Origin: an uncultured Nocardioidaceae bacterium
GTDB lineage: Bacteria > Actinomycetota > Actinomycetes > Propionibacteriales > Nocardioidaceae
NCBI GenBank assembly: GCA_902805845.1
Contig: CADCUI010000005.1
Coordinates: 1-54,732, forward strand
DNA length: 54,732 bases
Reading direction: 5' to 3'
Shown: positions 42,471 through 50,472 of the stretch, one piece after another
How the letters are laid out: each line of letters begins with the position of its first letter
Numbering within the stretch: position 1 is the first letter of the stretch
Program-made: the position numbers and the translations under genes
The notes under the pieces: model-generated
Seen by the model: only the letters and a program-made list of their open reading frames with translations
What the model was told of the DNA's origin: nothing
The model's database searches: none

Positions 42471-42480
42471 GATTACATCA
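42459..42480. promoter_or_regulatory. Perfect 22-bp palindromic operator over a start codon
   Basis: Two 11-bp half sites, TGATGTAATCA and TGATTACATCA, form an exact palindrome that is strikingly AT-rich for this genome. The ATG of the RHH-like gene (42470, minus strand) is at its centre, next to a likely -10 element. Such symmetry suits a dimeric regulator, most simply the protein encoded just downstream. Confidence 0.75.
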
Positions 42481-42501
42481 TTACGCAGCCGTGCGGAACA
42501 C

Positions 42502-43650
42502 TCAAGAGTGCGCGTCACTCCCCGCAACCTCTGAGGCCGTGGCATAGGCGCGACTCAGCCGATTCATCACATGCTCGGGCGCGAAAAGACGAACGCCACG
42601 GCGCCGCGCCTTTTCGGACTCACGACTGAGCAGAGCCGGTGTGTCCAGGCGCCGACGCACCTCTCGCAGAAGGGCATCCGTGTCGTTCTGCCGAACGACG
42701 GCGCCGGCGGGTCCCTCTGGCCCGTCCTCAATGGCTTCGCGGGCTCCGTTCACGTCGAACATCACGACCGGGACGCCGGCGCACAAGGACTCCGCAACGG
42801 CTACCGCCATGCCCTCATAGCGGCTCGCCAGGACGGTGACGTCAGCCGCATGGAGCCAGGGCCTCACGTCGTCCTGGTGCCCGGTCGCCAGGATGGAACG
42901 TCCCCACTCGGTCGGAGCGGCCACGCGCAGCGCTTCTGCCCCTTGTCGCCTCAGGTAGGGACCATGTGACCCGCCGACCAGCACCAGCACAGCGTTCGGC
43001 ACTGGGTCGCGCTCCCAGGCGGTCACGAGCCGGTCCTGACCCTTCTGCCAGCACAGGGCGCCGATGCAGACCACGACTCGGCGTCCGGCGAGACCGAGCC
43101 GATCTGAAGTGGCTGCCCGCTGAGCCTGGCTGGCCGGGACGAAGCGGCCGACGTCCACCGGAAGTCCCACCACCATCGGCTCCGGTCGGATGCCGTGGTC
43201 GCCGGCTTCTCGCGCTTCGTCGTCACAGTTTACGACTATGGCGTCGGTGCGCCTGGCTGCAAGCCTTTCCCACGTGTTCAGGGCGGCGTGAGCCGCTCGG
43301 TTCGGCGCCGCCGCGTGGTTCCAGCTGTGCGGCTGGTAGACGACGGCGACCCGCGGGGACAGAAAGCCCGAGGGGACCCGCCCGAGGAAGCCGGCGAAGA
43401 ACGAGTGAAGGTGCACCACGTCGGGCTCAATGAGGCGTACTTGCTGGCGAAGCTGTCGGATGGCGCCCGGGAAAGTCGATGGCCGCTTGCGGTGCACCTG
43501 CCACTGCTCGTGGCGGCCAGGGTCGGTCCCCACCGGAGACGGGCACAGCAGGTAGGGCTCGTCACCCTGTGCGGCCTGAGCTCCGGTGAAAGAACGAAGC
43601 AGCGCGGCGACCCCTCCGGTGGCGACCTCCGACACGTGGAGCACCCGCAT
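42502..43650 (-). CDS. Family 4 glycosyltransferase
   Basis: A 382-residue GT-B retaining glycosyltransferase. N-terminal domain starts MRVLHVSEVATGGVAALLRS and contains DVVHLHSFFAGFLGR. C-terminal domain has VVCIGALCWQKGQDRLV, VTVLASRYEGMAVAVAESLC and GVPVVMFDVNGAREAI, the E-x7-E region of GT4 enzymes. It adds a sugar from a nucleotide donor, probably to a lipid-linked glycan on the cytoplasmic face. Eight bases after the PIG-L deacetylase gene, in one operon with it and the dehydrogenase. A mycothiol role (MshA/MshB pair) is less likely because sequence and context point to surface glycans. Confidence 0.85.
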   Translation of the reverse strand: MRVLHVSEVATGGVAALLRSFTGAQAAQGDEPYLLCPSPVGTDPGRHEQWQVHRKRPSTFPGAIRQLRQQVRLIEPDVVHLHSFFAGFLGRVPSGFLSPRVAVVYQPHSWNHAAAPNRAAHAALNTWERLAARRTDAIVVNCDDEAREAGDHGIRPEPMVVGLPVDVGRFVPASQAQRAATSDRLGLAGRRVVVCIGALCWQKGQDRLVTAWERDPVPNAVLVLVGGSHGPYLRRQGAEALRVAAPTEWGRSILATGHQDDVRPWLHAADVTVLASRYEGMAVAVAESLCAGVPVVMFDVNGAREAIEDGPEGPAGAVVRQNDTDALLREVRRRLDTPALLSRESEKARRRGVRLFAPEHVMNRLSRAYATASEVAGSDAHS

Positions 43651-43658
43651 GCCTCACC

Positions 43659-44291
43659 TCACATGAACTGGCGTTGGACGGCGAAGGTCTCGGCGTACCG
43701 CACGCCGATCTCGGCTCCACGCACCTGCATCCTCCGCCTGAGGTCCTCAGGCGTCCGTCCTGGCGCCGACTCTGTCGAATAACACCCCATGGCTTCCACC
43801 TTCACCTCGGCCTGCTCCTCCTCGAGAACGACGTACATGTGGGGGACAAAGGCGGGCCCGAACGCCTGGTCCGTCGACGTGGGCACCTCGAAGCTGTACA
43901 CGTTGCGACGTCGGCGGAACGGCCGCGTTGCGATCTCGACAGAGCGGGCCACGGTGCGATGCACCTGGTGCACGTCTCCGGGCCAGTGCGTCAACACGGT
44001 GTCGGCCCACTCGACGTGGGGGAGGACCACGTCGTGCAGCTCGCGGACCCCGGCGTCGGCAACGCGCTCCTCGACCATCGGCTGGCTCACGACTGGTTCA
44101 AAGCCGATCACCTCAGCCGCGCGGTGGAAGTCCTGCAAGATCGTGCCCCAGTACTCGACGCCGCGAGGGTCGCTGCGGCGGAGAGCAAGCAGGACTCGCA
44201 CCGGATGGCCTTCGGCCACCAGCCGGACCATCGTGCCGCCACAGCCCAGAGTCTCGTCGTCCGGGTGGGCGATGACGCAGAGAATCTTCAC
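43659..44291 (-). CDS. PIG-L family N-acetylglucosamine deacetylase-like protein
   Basis: A 210-residue LmbE/PIG-L enzyme. Zinc motif ILCVIAHPDDETLGCGGTMV (AHPDDE) at the N-terminus and the second metal His in THWPGDVHQVHRTVARSVEI. These enzymes remove the acetyl group from GlcNAc-containing lipids, thiols or antibiotics. Middle gene of the dehydrogenase > PIG-L > glycosyltransferase operon; a deacetylated amino sugar in the glycan made by the cluster is the natural inference. Start at 44291, about 45 bp after the dehydrogenase stop. Confidence 0.87.
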   Translation of the reverse strand: MKILCVIAHPDDETLGCGGTMVRLVAEGHPVRVLLALRRSDPRGVEYWGTILQDFHRAAEVIGFEPVVSQPMVEERVADAGVRELHDVVLPHVEWADTVLTHWPGDVHQVHRTVARSVEIATRPFRRRRNVYSFEVPTSTDQAFGPAFVPHMYVVLEEEQAEVKVEAMGCYSTESAPGRTPEDLRRRMQVRGAEIGVRYAETFAVQRQFM

Positions 44292-44337
44292 GGTGACGTC
44301 GCCTCCTTCTCCAGCCGGTGCCCCACGGCGGTCCCGC

Positions 44338-45354
44338 TCACATGCGTACTAGTACCTTGACCGCCTGCCGCGTGTCCATGGCCTGGTAGCCCTCGGCGAC
44401 CGCGTCGAGAGTCACCTCGCGGTCGAGGACGCGCCCGGGTTCAATGCGTCCGGAGAGGACCATCTCGGCCAGGTGTGGCAGGTACCTTTGGACGGGAGCG
44501 ATTCCCCCGCGGACGCCGACGTTCCGCCGGAACATTTCGGTGATCGGCAGCTCGACGCCGTGAGGAATTCCCACGAAGCCCACCGTCGCGCCTGGTCGAG
44601 CCATCTGGAGTGCGGCCTCCATGGCGTCGCCCGTGCCCACGCATTCCAACACTGCATGGGCTCCGACGCCTTCGGTCAAGCGGCGTACCGTACGGACGGC
44701 GTCCTGGCCCCGTGACCCCACGCACTGCGTGGCGCCGAACGCCGAAGCAAGTCCTTGACGGGGCTCCCGACCGGACAGCGCAATCACTGGGTCAGCGCCG
44801 AGGATGCTGGCAGCGAGCACCCCACACAGCCCCACGGCGCCGTCCCCGACGACCACCGCCGACCGCCCCGCGGCGACCCCGGCACATCTGGCCGCGTGCC
44901 AGCCTGTGGCAAGCACGTCCGTCAGTGTCAGCAAGGACCGCAGGAGTAGGTCGTCGGCGGGTGGGTCTGCGACGAACAGGCAGGCGTCGGCATGGGCAAC
45001 ACGCACGTACTCGCCTTGGCCTCCGACGGTCGAACCGAGCTCCAAGCACGCCGATTGCACGCCACCCCGGCATGCGACACACGTGCCATCAGCATGACAA
45101 AAAGGAACGACGACGAAGTCACCTGGTTTCACCCGGGTCACGGCTGATCCCGTCGTCTCCACCACACCGACAACCTCGTGGCCCATGAGCCTGCGCGTGG
45201 GGAGCGGGTTGAGGCCGCGGTACCACCAGAGATCGGAGCCGCAGACACCCCCAGCCACGACCTTCACCACGGCATCGGTGGACTCCGAGACAATGGGCAA
45301 GGGATGTTCCTCGATACGCAGGTCTCGAGCGCCGTGGAGGGTCGTCACACGCAT
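44338..45354 (-). CDS. Zinc-dependent alcohol dehydrogenase
   Basis: A 338-residue medium-chain dehydrogenase. Catalytic zinc ligands: Cys in VCGSDLWWY and GHE in MGHEVVGVVE. The structural zinc loop reads GTCVACRGGVQSACLE, the reduced form seen in this subfamily. NAD(P)-binding region: VVVGDGAVGLCGVLAASILG. Substrate unknown; possibly a sugar alcohol or an NDP-sugar precursor. First gene of the minus-strand operon, divergent from the epimerase gene across 140 bp. Confidence 0.86.
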   Translation of the reverse strand: MRVTTLHGARDLRIEEHPLPIVSESTDAVVKVVAGGVCGSDLWWYRGLNPLPTRRLMGHEVVGVVETTGSAVTRVKPGDFVVVPFCHADGTCVACRGGVQSACLELGSTVGGQGEYVRVAHADACLFVADPPADDLLLRSLLTLTDVLATGWHAARCAGVAAGRSAVVVGDGAVGLCGVLAASILGADPVIALSGREPRQGLASAFGATQCVGSRGQDAVRTVRRLTEGVGAHAVLECVGTGDAMEAALQMARPGATVGFVGIPHGVELPITEMFRRNVGVRGGIAPVQRYLPHLAEMVLSGRIEPGRVLDREVTLDAVAEGYQAMDTRQAVKVLVRM

Positions 45355-45494
45355 GAGGTCAGATTAGGGCGGCTGCGCCTGTGGTCAGGACCGTTGTCCC
45401 TGTTGCCGGTGATTCCGACGACATACGTTCGCGTCAAGGTACCGGTGACACCCCGTGGGAGGGCGTCATCTCATGGTGCAAGAGGGGGTGGGGA

Positions 45495-46421
45495 ATGCGT
45501 GCTGTAGTCGTGGGTGGGGCGGGATTCCTCGGCGGCGCCATCGCCGAGGAGCTGCTGCGTCGAGGGGACAGTGTCGTGGTCTTCGACGAGCTGGTCTCGA
45601 CGGAGCGGTGCGCGGCGGTCTTCGGGCCCGGGGCGGTCGAGATCGCGGCAGCGGACATGCTCGACGCCGCCGCGCTGAGCGATGCCTTCAGTGGGGCGGA
45701 TGAGGTGTACCACCTGGCCGGGATCCTGGGGACCTCGGAGCTTGAGGAGCGGGTGCAGGACGCCATCATCAGCAACATCGCCGGTGCGGTGGGGGTCTTC
45801 GAGGCCGCGATCGAGTGTCGGGTGCCGCGGGTGTTCTTTCCGGCCAAGCCGAACGTGTGGCGCAACACCTACACGATCACGAAGTACGCAGCAGAGCAGT
45901 TCGCCCAGATGTACGCAGCGACGGGGCAGGTCGCCATCCCGACCCTGCGGTACTTCAACGGTTACGGGCCCCGCCAGTGTTTGGGTCCGGTGCGCAAGCT
46001 CGTTCCCACCTTCGTCGCGCAGGCCTTGTCCGGACTTCCTCTCACGGTGTACGGCGACGGCCAGCAGACCGTGGACATGATCTACTCCCGTGACCTCGCC
46101 AGGCACACGGTGGATTTCACCCGCTCCGGCTACATCGGTGAGCCCGTCGACCTGGGACGCGGTGTCGAGATGAGTGTCCTCGACGTCGCCAGTGCGGTCA
46201 ATCGAGTGGTGGGCAGTGATGCGGGCATCGTCCACCTGCCGATGCGGCGGGGGGAGACACCGTCGACGCATCTGGTGGCAGACAACCGGCCGTTGGAGCG
46301 CCTGCTGGGGCCGCTGCACTTCACCGACTTCACGACGTCCTTGGAGGAGACGGTGGTGTGGTACGCGAGACTGCCGCGCGACGACATCCGCGGCGCCGTC
46401 GAGGCGCTCGAGGCCGCTTGA
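45495..46421 (+). CDS. NAD-dependent NDP-sugar epimerase/dehydratase
   Basis: A 308-residue extended short-chain dehydrogenase. NAD-binding VVVGGAGFLGGAIAEELL, YHLAGILG, and the catalytic Tyr and Lys in NTYTITKYAAEQFAQ (Y-x3-K). PTLRYFNGYGPRQ and YSRDLARHTVDF are typical of GalE/RmlB-like enzymes. Probably makes a nucleotide-sugar donor for the glycan. The ATG at 45495 follows GGTGGGGA; the long upstream frame lacks similarity. First gene of the plus-strand half of the cluster. Confidence 0.86.
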   Translation: MRAVVVGGAGFLGGAIAEELLRRGDSVVVFDELVSTERCAAVFGPGAVEIAAADMLDAAALSDAFSGADEVYHLAGILGTSELEERVQDAIISNIAGAVGVFEAAIECRVPRVFFPAKPNVWRNTYTITKYAAEQFAQMYAATGQVAIPTLRYFNGYGPRQCLGPVRKLVPTFVAQALSGLPLTVYGDGQQTVDMIYSRDLARHTVDFTRSGYIGEPVDLGRGVEMSVLDVASAVNRVVGSDAGIVHLPMRRGETPSTHLVADNRPLERLLGPLHFTDFTTSLEETVVWYARLPRDDIRGAVEALEAA

Positions 46422-46431
46422 TGGGCCGGTC

Positions 46432-47082
46432 ATGGTCTCACGTGCTCCTCATCGGCCGAGCCCGCTGACGCTGGCCCTCAAGCGCACCCTCGACCTGCTG
46501 GTCGCGACGGTGATCGGCCTCACCCTGCTGCCCCTCCTGGTGGCGGCGGTCGTGGCGCTGCAGCTCGCGAGTCCGGGGCCCGTTCTCTTCGCCCAGCAGC
46601 GCGTCGGTCGGGGAGGTCGGCCTTTCCGCATGTACAAGCTGCGCTCCATGCACGTGGGGGCCGACGAGGCGCTGTCCACGCTCGTCGCAGGGAGCGAGGA
46701 GTTGCGGGGCGAGTGGGGACGCTACGGCAGGCTTGCCCGCGACCCGCGTGTCGTTCCTGGCATCGGGACACTGGTACGACGGACGAGCGTGGACGAGCTG
46801 CCCCAGATCTGGAACGTCCTGCGAGGTGACATGTCGCTGGTCGGTCCGCGACCCCTTCAGCCGGCATTGTTGGATGCGCTTCCGGCAGGGCTCGTCCGCT
46901 GCCGGATGGCGGTTCGTCCTGGCCTGACCGGACTGTGGCAGGTGTCGGGTCGGAGCGAGCTGAGCCTCGAGGACATGCTTGCCATGGATGCCGTGTACGT
47001 CCGTGGATGGACCATGCGCCAGGACCTACGCATCCTGTCCCGGACGCCGGGTGCGGTCTTGCGTCGCAGGGGCGCCTACTAG
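46432..47082 (+). CDS. Polyprenol-phosphate sugar-1-phosphate transferase (WbaP/PglC type)
   Basis: A 216-residue bacterial sugar transferase. One N-terminal hydrophobic re-entrant helix (residues 20-45) precedes the cytosolic catalytic domain: FRMYKLRSMHVGADEAL, LVRRTSVDELPQIWNVLRG with the Asp-Glu dyad, DMSLVGPRPLQPA and RPGLTGLWQVSGRSELS. It starts glycan assembly by placing a sugar phosphate on undecaprenyl phosphate. Ten bases after the epimerase gene. Its stop overlaps the flippase start (TAGTG). Confidence 0.9.
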   Translation: MVSRAPHRPSPLTLALKRTLDLLVATVIGLTLLPLLVAAVVALQLASPGPVLFAQQRVGRGGRPFRMYKLRSMHVGADEALSTLVAGSEELRGEWGRYGRLARDPRVVPGIGTLVRRTSVDELPQIWNVLRGDMSLVGPRPLQPALLDALPAGLVRCRMAVRPGLTGLWQVSGRSELSLEDMLAMDAVYVRGWTMRQDLRILSRTPGAVLRRRGAY

Positions 47083-48419
47083 TGCGAGTCGTTCCGGCCA
47101 CACCCTCCGTGGGAACAGCGGGGGTCTGGTTCGTGCTGTCCTACGGAGCCGCCGTGGTCGGGTACGTCGCGGTCAGCGCCCTCGCCTCGAGGCTGCTCCA
47201 CCACGATTTCGGCTACTTCCACATCGCGATGAGCGCGTCTCTGGACGCGGCTCTGCTCGCGCTCTTCGGTGCTCACCGCGGCGCGCTGCGGCAGGCGGCC
47301 CGCTTGGACCCGGCAGACGACGCGGGGCTCGTGGGTCTTCGCCGAGACGTACGCGCGATCTCGCTCTTCACGCTTCCCGCGGCCGCCGCCGCAGGCGCCG
47401 TCGGCGCCTGGCTCCTGTCCGGCGGGCAGGAGCGCACGACGCGCCTGGTGCTCGCCGCGTCGGTGGGGGCCGTCATCTGGCTCAGCGGGCGGCAGAAGCT
47501 CATCGCGAACGTCCTGCGAGGGTTAGGGTCCGTCCGCTTCGCGGGCCTCGTCGAAGGACGCTCTGGAGGGGCTCTGGTCGCGGCCTGCCAATGCGTGGCC
47601 GTCGGCGCTGTCATCCTTCTCGTGCCCGCACCGAGTGTCGCGGTCGTCTTGGGAGCGGTCGCCGTGGGCTTCGCCGGTCCGGTGCTCTTCGCTCACCTCC
47701 TGCTCCGCAGGCGCTGGAGCCACGTGAAGATGGCAAGACCCCGCTTGGCCGATGCCCAGGCGGCGATGTCGCAGAACAGACACTTCGCCAGCAACCTGGT
47801 CGCCGCTGCCCTCAACACCAACATCGACCTGTGGCTGGCGGGTCTCCTTCTCACCGCCTACGAGACGTCGCTCTTCAGCGCAGCCGAACGGGTATCCACG
47901 CTGTTACCGGTCGTCACGATGTCGCTGGGGGTGGTGGCCAGCCCCCTGGTCTCCCGCAGCGTCGGCCACCGGAGCGACGAGCTCGAGTCGTTGCTGCGGA
48001 CCGGGGCCACTGTGGCCGCTGGCCTCACGTTGCTGCTCTGGTTACCCATGCTCCTGGCCCCGGGCGCCGTGTTGCGCCTGATTTTCGGTGACGCGTTCGG
48101 TCCGGCGGCCGTCATCCTGGTGATCCTCACGCTCGGGGGGATGAGCAACGTCCTCACCGGCGCTTGCTCGGTCGCCTTGTCGATGTCGGGCCATGAGGCC
48201 ATCGTCTCGCGTGTCCAGTGGGCGGCTGTGGCGCTGCGCTCCGCCCTCGGCCTGGTGCTCGTGTCGATGTTCGGCGTGACGGGGCTGGCCATCAGCGCTT
48301 CGGGCGTCACTGCGCTCATGTGGTGTGCCTTGTGGTGGTTCTCGCTGCGGCGTACCGGGATCAGAACGCATCCGACGTCTCGTCCTGACGTCATGCTCCT
48401 CCGCCGGGTCCCCGCCTGA
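47082..48419 (+). CDS. Oligosaccharide flippase family protein (Wzx-like)
   Basis: A 445-residue polytopic membrane protein with about 12 hydrophobic helices, in the polysaccharide-exporter (MATE/Wzx-like) fold. Visible pieces include ASRLLHHDFGYFHIAMSASL near the N-terminus, SNLVAAALNTNIDLWLAGLL at the start of the second half and GDAFGPAAVILVILTLGGM. It would flip the lipid-linked sugar across the membrane. GTG start coupled to the transferase gene. No Wzy polymerase is in the window. Confidence 0.82.
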   Translation: MRVVPATPSVGTAGVWFVLSYGAAVVGYVAVSALASRLLHHDFGYFHIAMSASLDAALLALFGAHRGALRQAARLDPADDAGLVGLRRDVRAISLFTLPAAAAAGAVGAWLLSGGQERTTRLVLAASVGAVIWLSGRQKLIANVLRGLGSVRFAGLVEGRSGGALVAACQCVAVGAVILLVPAPSVAVVLGAVAVGFAGPVLFAHLLLRRRWSHVKMARPRLADAQAAMSQNRHFASNLVAAALNTNIDLWLAGLLLTAYETSLFSAAERVSTLLPVVTMSLGVVASPLVSRSVGHRSDELESLLRTGATVAAGLTLLLWLPMLLAPGAVLRLIFGDAFGPAAVILVILTLGGMSNVLTGACSVALSMSGHEAIVSRVQWAAVALRSALGLVLVSMFGVTGLAISASGVTALMWCALWWFSLRRTGIRTHPTSRPDVMLLRRVPA

Positions 48420-48499
48420 CAAGGCGGCGGTCGCCCAGGCCGAAAGCTGCCCCCGAGGGGAGGCGGCTTCCCGTGGTCATGGTGCGCGACGCGGCGGCG

Positions 48500-48709
48500 T
48501 CAGTACGGGTCGACGCGGCGCTCCTCGACGTGCTTGGTGCGCGACCGCTGCTGGTTCATCAGGAGGCCGAGTGCGATGGCGAGCACGCCGGCCCCGAGGA
48601 GGATCCAGCCGAGCGTCGCGAGGTCGATGAGGCTGGGGTCGGCGTTGATGACGCCGCTGACCAGGATCAGCCCGACCACGATGAGAAAGATGCCCAGTCC
48701 CAGGCCCAT
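48500..48709 (-). CDS. DUF6458 family small membrane protein
   Basis: A 69-residue protein with two helices (GLGIFLIVVGLILVSGVI and ILLGAGVLAIALGLLM) joined by the family loop NADPSLIDLATLGW, ending in a charged RTKHVEERRVDPY-type tail. Function unknown; the family is common in actinobacteria. The ATG at 48709 has GGAAGGGAAC upstream. An in-frame ATG at 48817 would add an unrelated stretch. Confidence 0.85.
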   Translation of the reverse strand: MGLGLGIFLIVVGLILVSGVINADPSLIDLATLGWILLGAGVLAIALGLLMNQQRSRTKHVEERRVDPY

Positions 48710-48926
48710 GGTTGTTCCCTTCCCGTGCTCTGTGGGTGCCGCCGACCTGTCGGCCGCCGTGACACCGCCCGTCCGCTGCAGTCTTCCCGACTGGTGCCCC
48801 GGAAAACCGCATCGCACAGGTTCGTCATATTTTGTCTGTTTCCAGCCATCTCGGGACTATTGGCGCCACTATGAGGACTACCGATCCAGATCCGTTGGGT
48901 CGGCATGACGAAACTGGGAGGGGTCG
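48710..48926. other. Divergent intergenic region
   Basis: A 217-bp spacer between the DUF6458 gene and the DUF1800 gene. An AT-rich run at about 48820-48845 (TTCGTCATATTTTGTCTGTTTCC) is the likely promoter zone. No operator was recognised. Confidence 0.3.
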
Positions 48927-50447
48927 ATGGCCTCGGTCGGACTCGCGACTCGTGTGCTCACCGGCAGGGCTGGACGTCGGCTCCGCCGGTACCGGACCGC
49001 TTCCTACGACCAGACACCCGTGCCCACCAGCCGGGAGCGACACATGCTGTCGCGCATGGGCTGCGGCTTCTCGGTGGGTTCCTTCGCGGCGATGCGGGCG
49101 GCCGGCGGGGAGCTCGCATGGTTCGAGCAGCAGCTGCAACCGGAGTCGGTGACCGAGAGCGCCGTGGCGCAGCAGGTGTCCGACTGGTTCCCGCGGCTCC
49201 AGGACGCTCCGACGCTGATCTTCCACAACGACGACACCGAGGTGCACCGCACCTGGCACTACGCCCGAGACCTGGCCAACTACTCGGTGCTGCGCCGGAT
49301 CTACTCCAACCGCACGGTCCTGGAGTCGATGGTCGAGCTCTGGAGCAACCACCTCCACGTCAACACTCGCCACTTCCCGGGATTCACGCAGCGTCCGGCG
49401 TACGACGCCATGATCCGCCGGCACGCGCTCGGCACCTTCGAGGAGCTCCTCGTGGCGGCGACCCTGCACCCGGCGATGCTGATGTTCCTCGACAACTGGA
49501 AGTCGGTGAGGGGCAACCCGAACGAGAACCACGGCCGCGAGCTGCTGGAGCTGCACACCGTGGGTCGCGCCGACCACACCGAGGACATGGTCAAGCAGGC
49601 GGCGAAGATCCTCTCCGGCTGGACCCTGAACCACGGTGAGTGGGCGGCGTTCTACGACCCGACCCGCCACACCACCGGCGCGGTGGACCTGCTCGGCTTC
49701 CAGAGCACCAACGCGGTAGCCAACGACCCCGAGCTCGCCCGGCGGTTCCTCCGGGTCCTGGCGCACCACCCGGCGACCGCCCAGCGCATCGCCCGGAAGC
49801 TGGCCGTGCGGTTCGTCTCCGACGACCCCCCGCAGCCCCTCGTCGACCGGCTGGCACAGGTGTTCCTCGACTCCGGGACCGACATCAAGGCGACCCTGCG
49901 CGCCCTGGTCACGAGCGAGGAGTTCTGGGCGTCGGCGGGGCAGAAGGTGCGTACGCCGATCGACGACGTGGTCGCCACCTGCCGGGCGCTCCAGGTGACG
50001 GCGCAGGCGCCGATCAACGACGACTCCTTCGCGAGCCGCATCTGCTACGCGGTCAAGAGCGTCCAGGTGTTCCAGTGGCCGCGCCCCGACGGTCCCCCGG
50101 ACCATGCGGTGTCGTGGGCCACCACGACCCGGATGCTCAACTCGTGGCAGGCGCACTGGGGGTTGGCCGGCGGTTGGTACCCGAAGGGCCAGGTCGAGTA
50201 CCGCGCACCGGCGTACTTCCTGCCCGACGACTTCCCCGCGACCGGCGTCCCGTTCGCCCGTCTGGTCGACCACCTGAGCCGGGTGGTGCTGGGCCGCACC
50301 TCGACCACTCGGATCCTGCGCGCCGCCTGCGAGGGCTGCGACATCGAGCCGACCGAGGTGATCACCGGCTCGCACGCCTTGATGCGCTACAAGTTCCACC
50401 GGCTCCTGGCGGTGCTGCTGGACTCGCCCGCCCACATGACCCGTTGA
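48927..50447 (+). CDS. DUF1800 family protein
   Basis: A 506-residue member of the DUF1800 family. Recognised from HMLSRMGCGFSVGSFAAMRA, LQDAPTLIFHND, MVELWSNHLHVNTRH, LEDNWKSV-like segment MLMFLDNWKSVRGNPNENHG, RELLELHTVGRADHTEDMVK and AAKILSGWTLNH, the conserved His/Asp-rich core. The N-terminus is basic without a clear signal peptide. DUF1800 genes are nearly always next to a DUF1501 gene, as here; their function is unknown, with export-linked roles suggested. Start ATG follows GGGAGGGG. Confidence 0.87.
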   Translation: MASVGLATRVLTGRAGRRLRRYRTASYDQTPVPTSRERHMLSRMGCGFSVGSFAAMRAAGGELAWFEQQLQPESVTESAVAQQVSDWFPRLQDAPTLIFHNDDTEVHRTWHYARDLANYSVLRRIYSNRTVLESMVELWSNHLHVNTRHFPGFTQRPAYDAMIRRHALGTFEELLVAATLHPAMLMFLDNWKSVRGNPNENHGRELLELHTVGRADHTEDMVKQAAKILSGWTLNHGEWAAFYDPTRHTTGAVDLLGFQSTNAVANDPELARRFLRVLAHHPATAQRIARKLAVRFVSDDPPQPLVDRLAQVFLDSGTDIKATLRALVTSEEFWASAGQKVRTPIDDVVATCRALQVTAQAPINDDSFASRICYAVKSVQVFQWPRPDGPPDHAVSWATTTRMLNSWQAHWGLAGGWYPKGQVEYRAPAYFLPDDFPATGVPFARLVDHLSRVVLGRTSTTRILRAACEGCDIEPTEVITGSHALMRYKFHRLLAVLLDSPAHMTR

Positions 50448-50472
50448 CGCTCGGCCACTCCCGGAGGATCCC

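Noticed and set aside
42502-44291. GT4 plus PIG-L genes as the mycothiol pair MshA/MshB
   Set aside because: The neighbours are glycan-assembly genes, msh genes are rarely adjacent, and the sequences show only general family motifs.
48446-48467. GC-rich imperfect hairpin after the flippase gene as terminator
   Set aside because: The stem needs a mismatch and a bulge, has almost no loop and no T-run.
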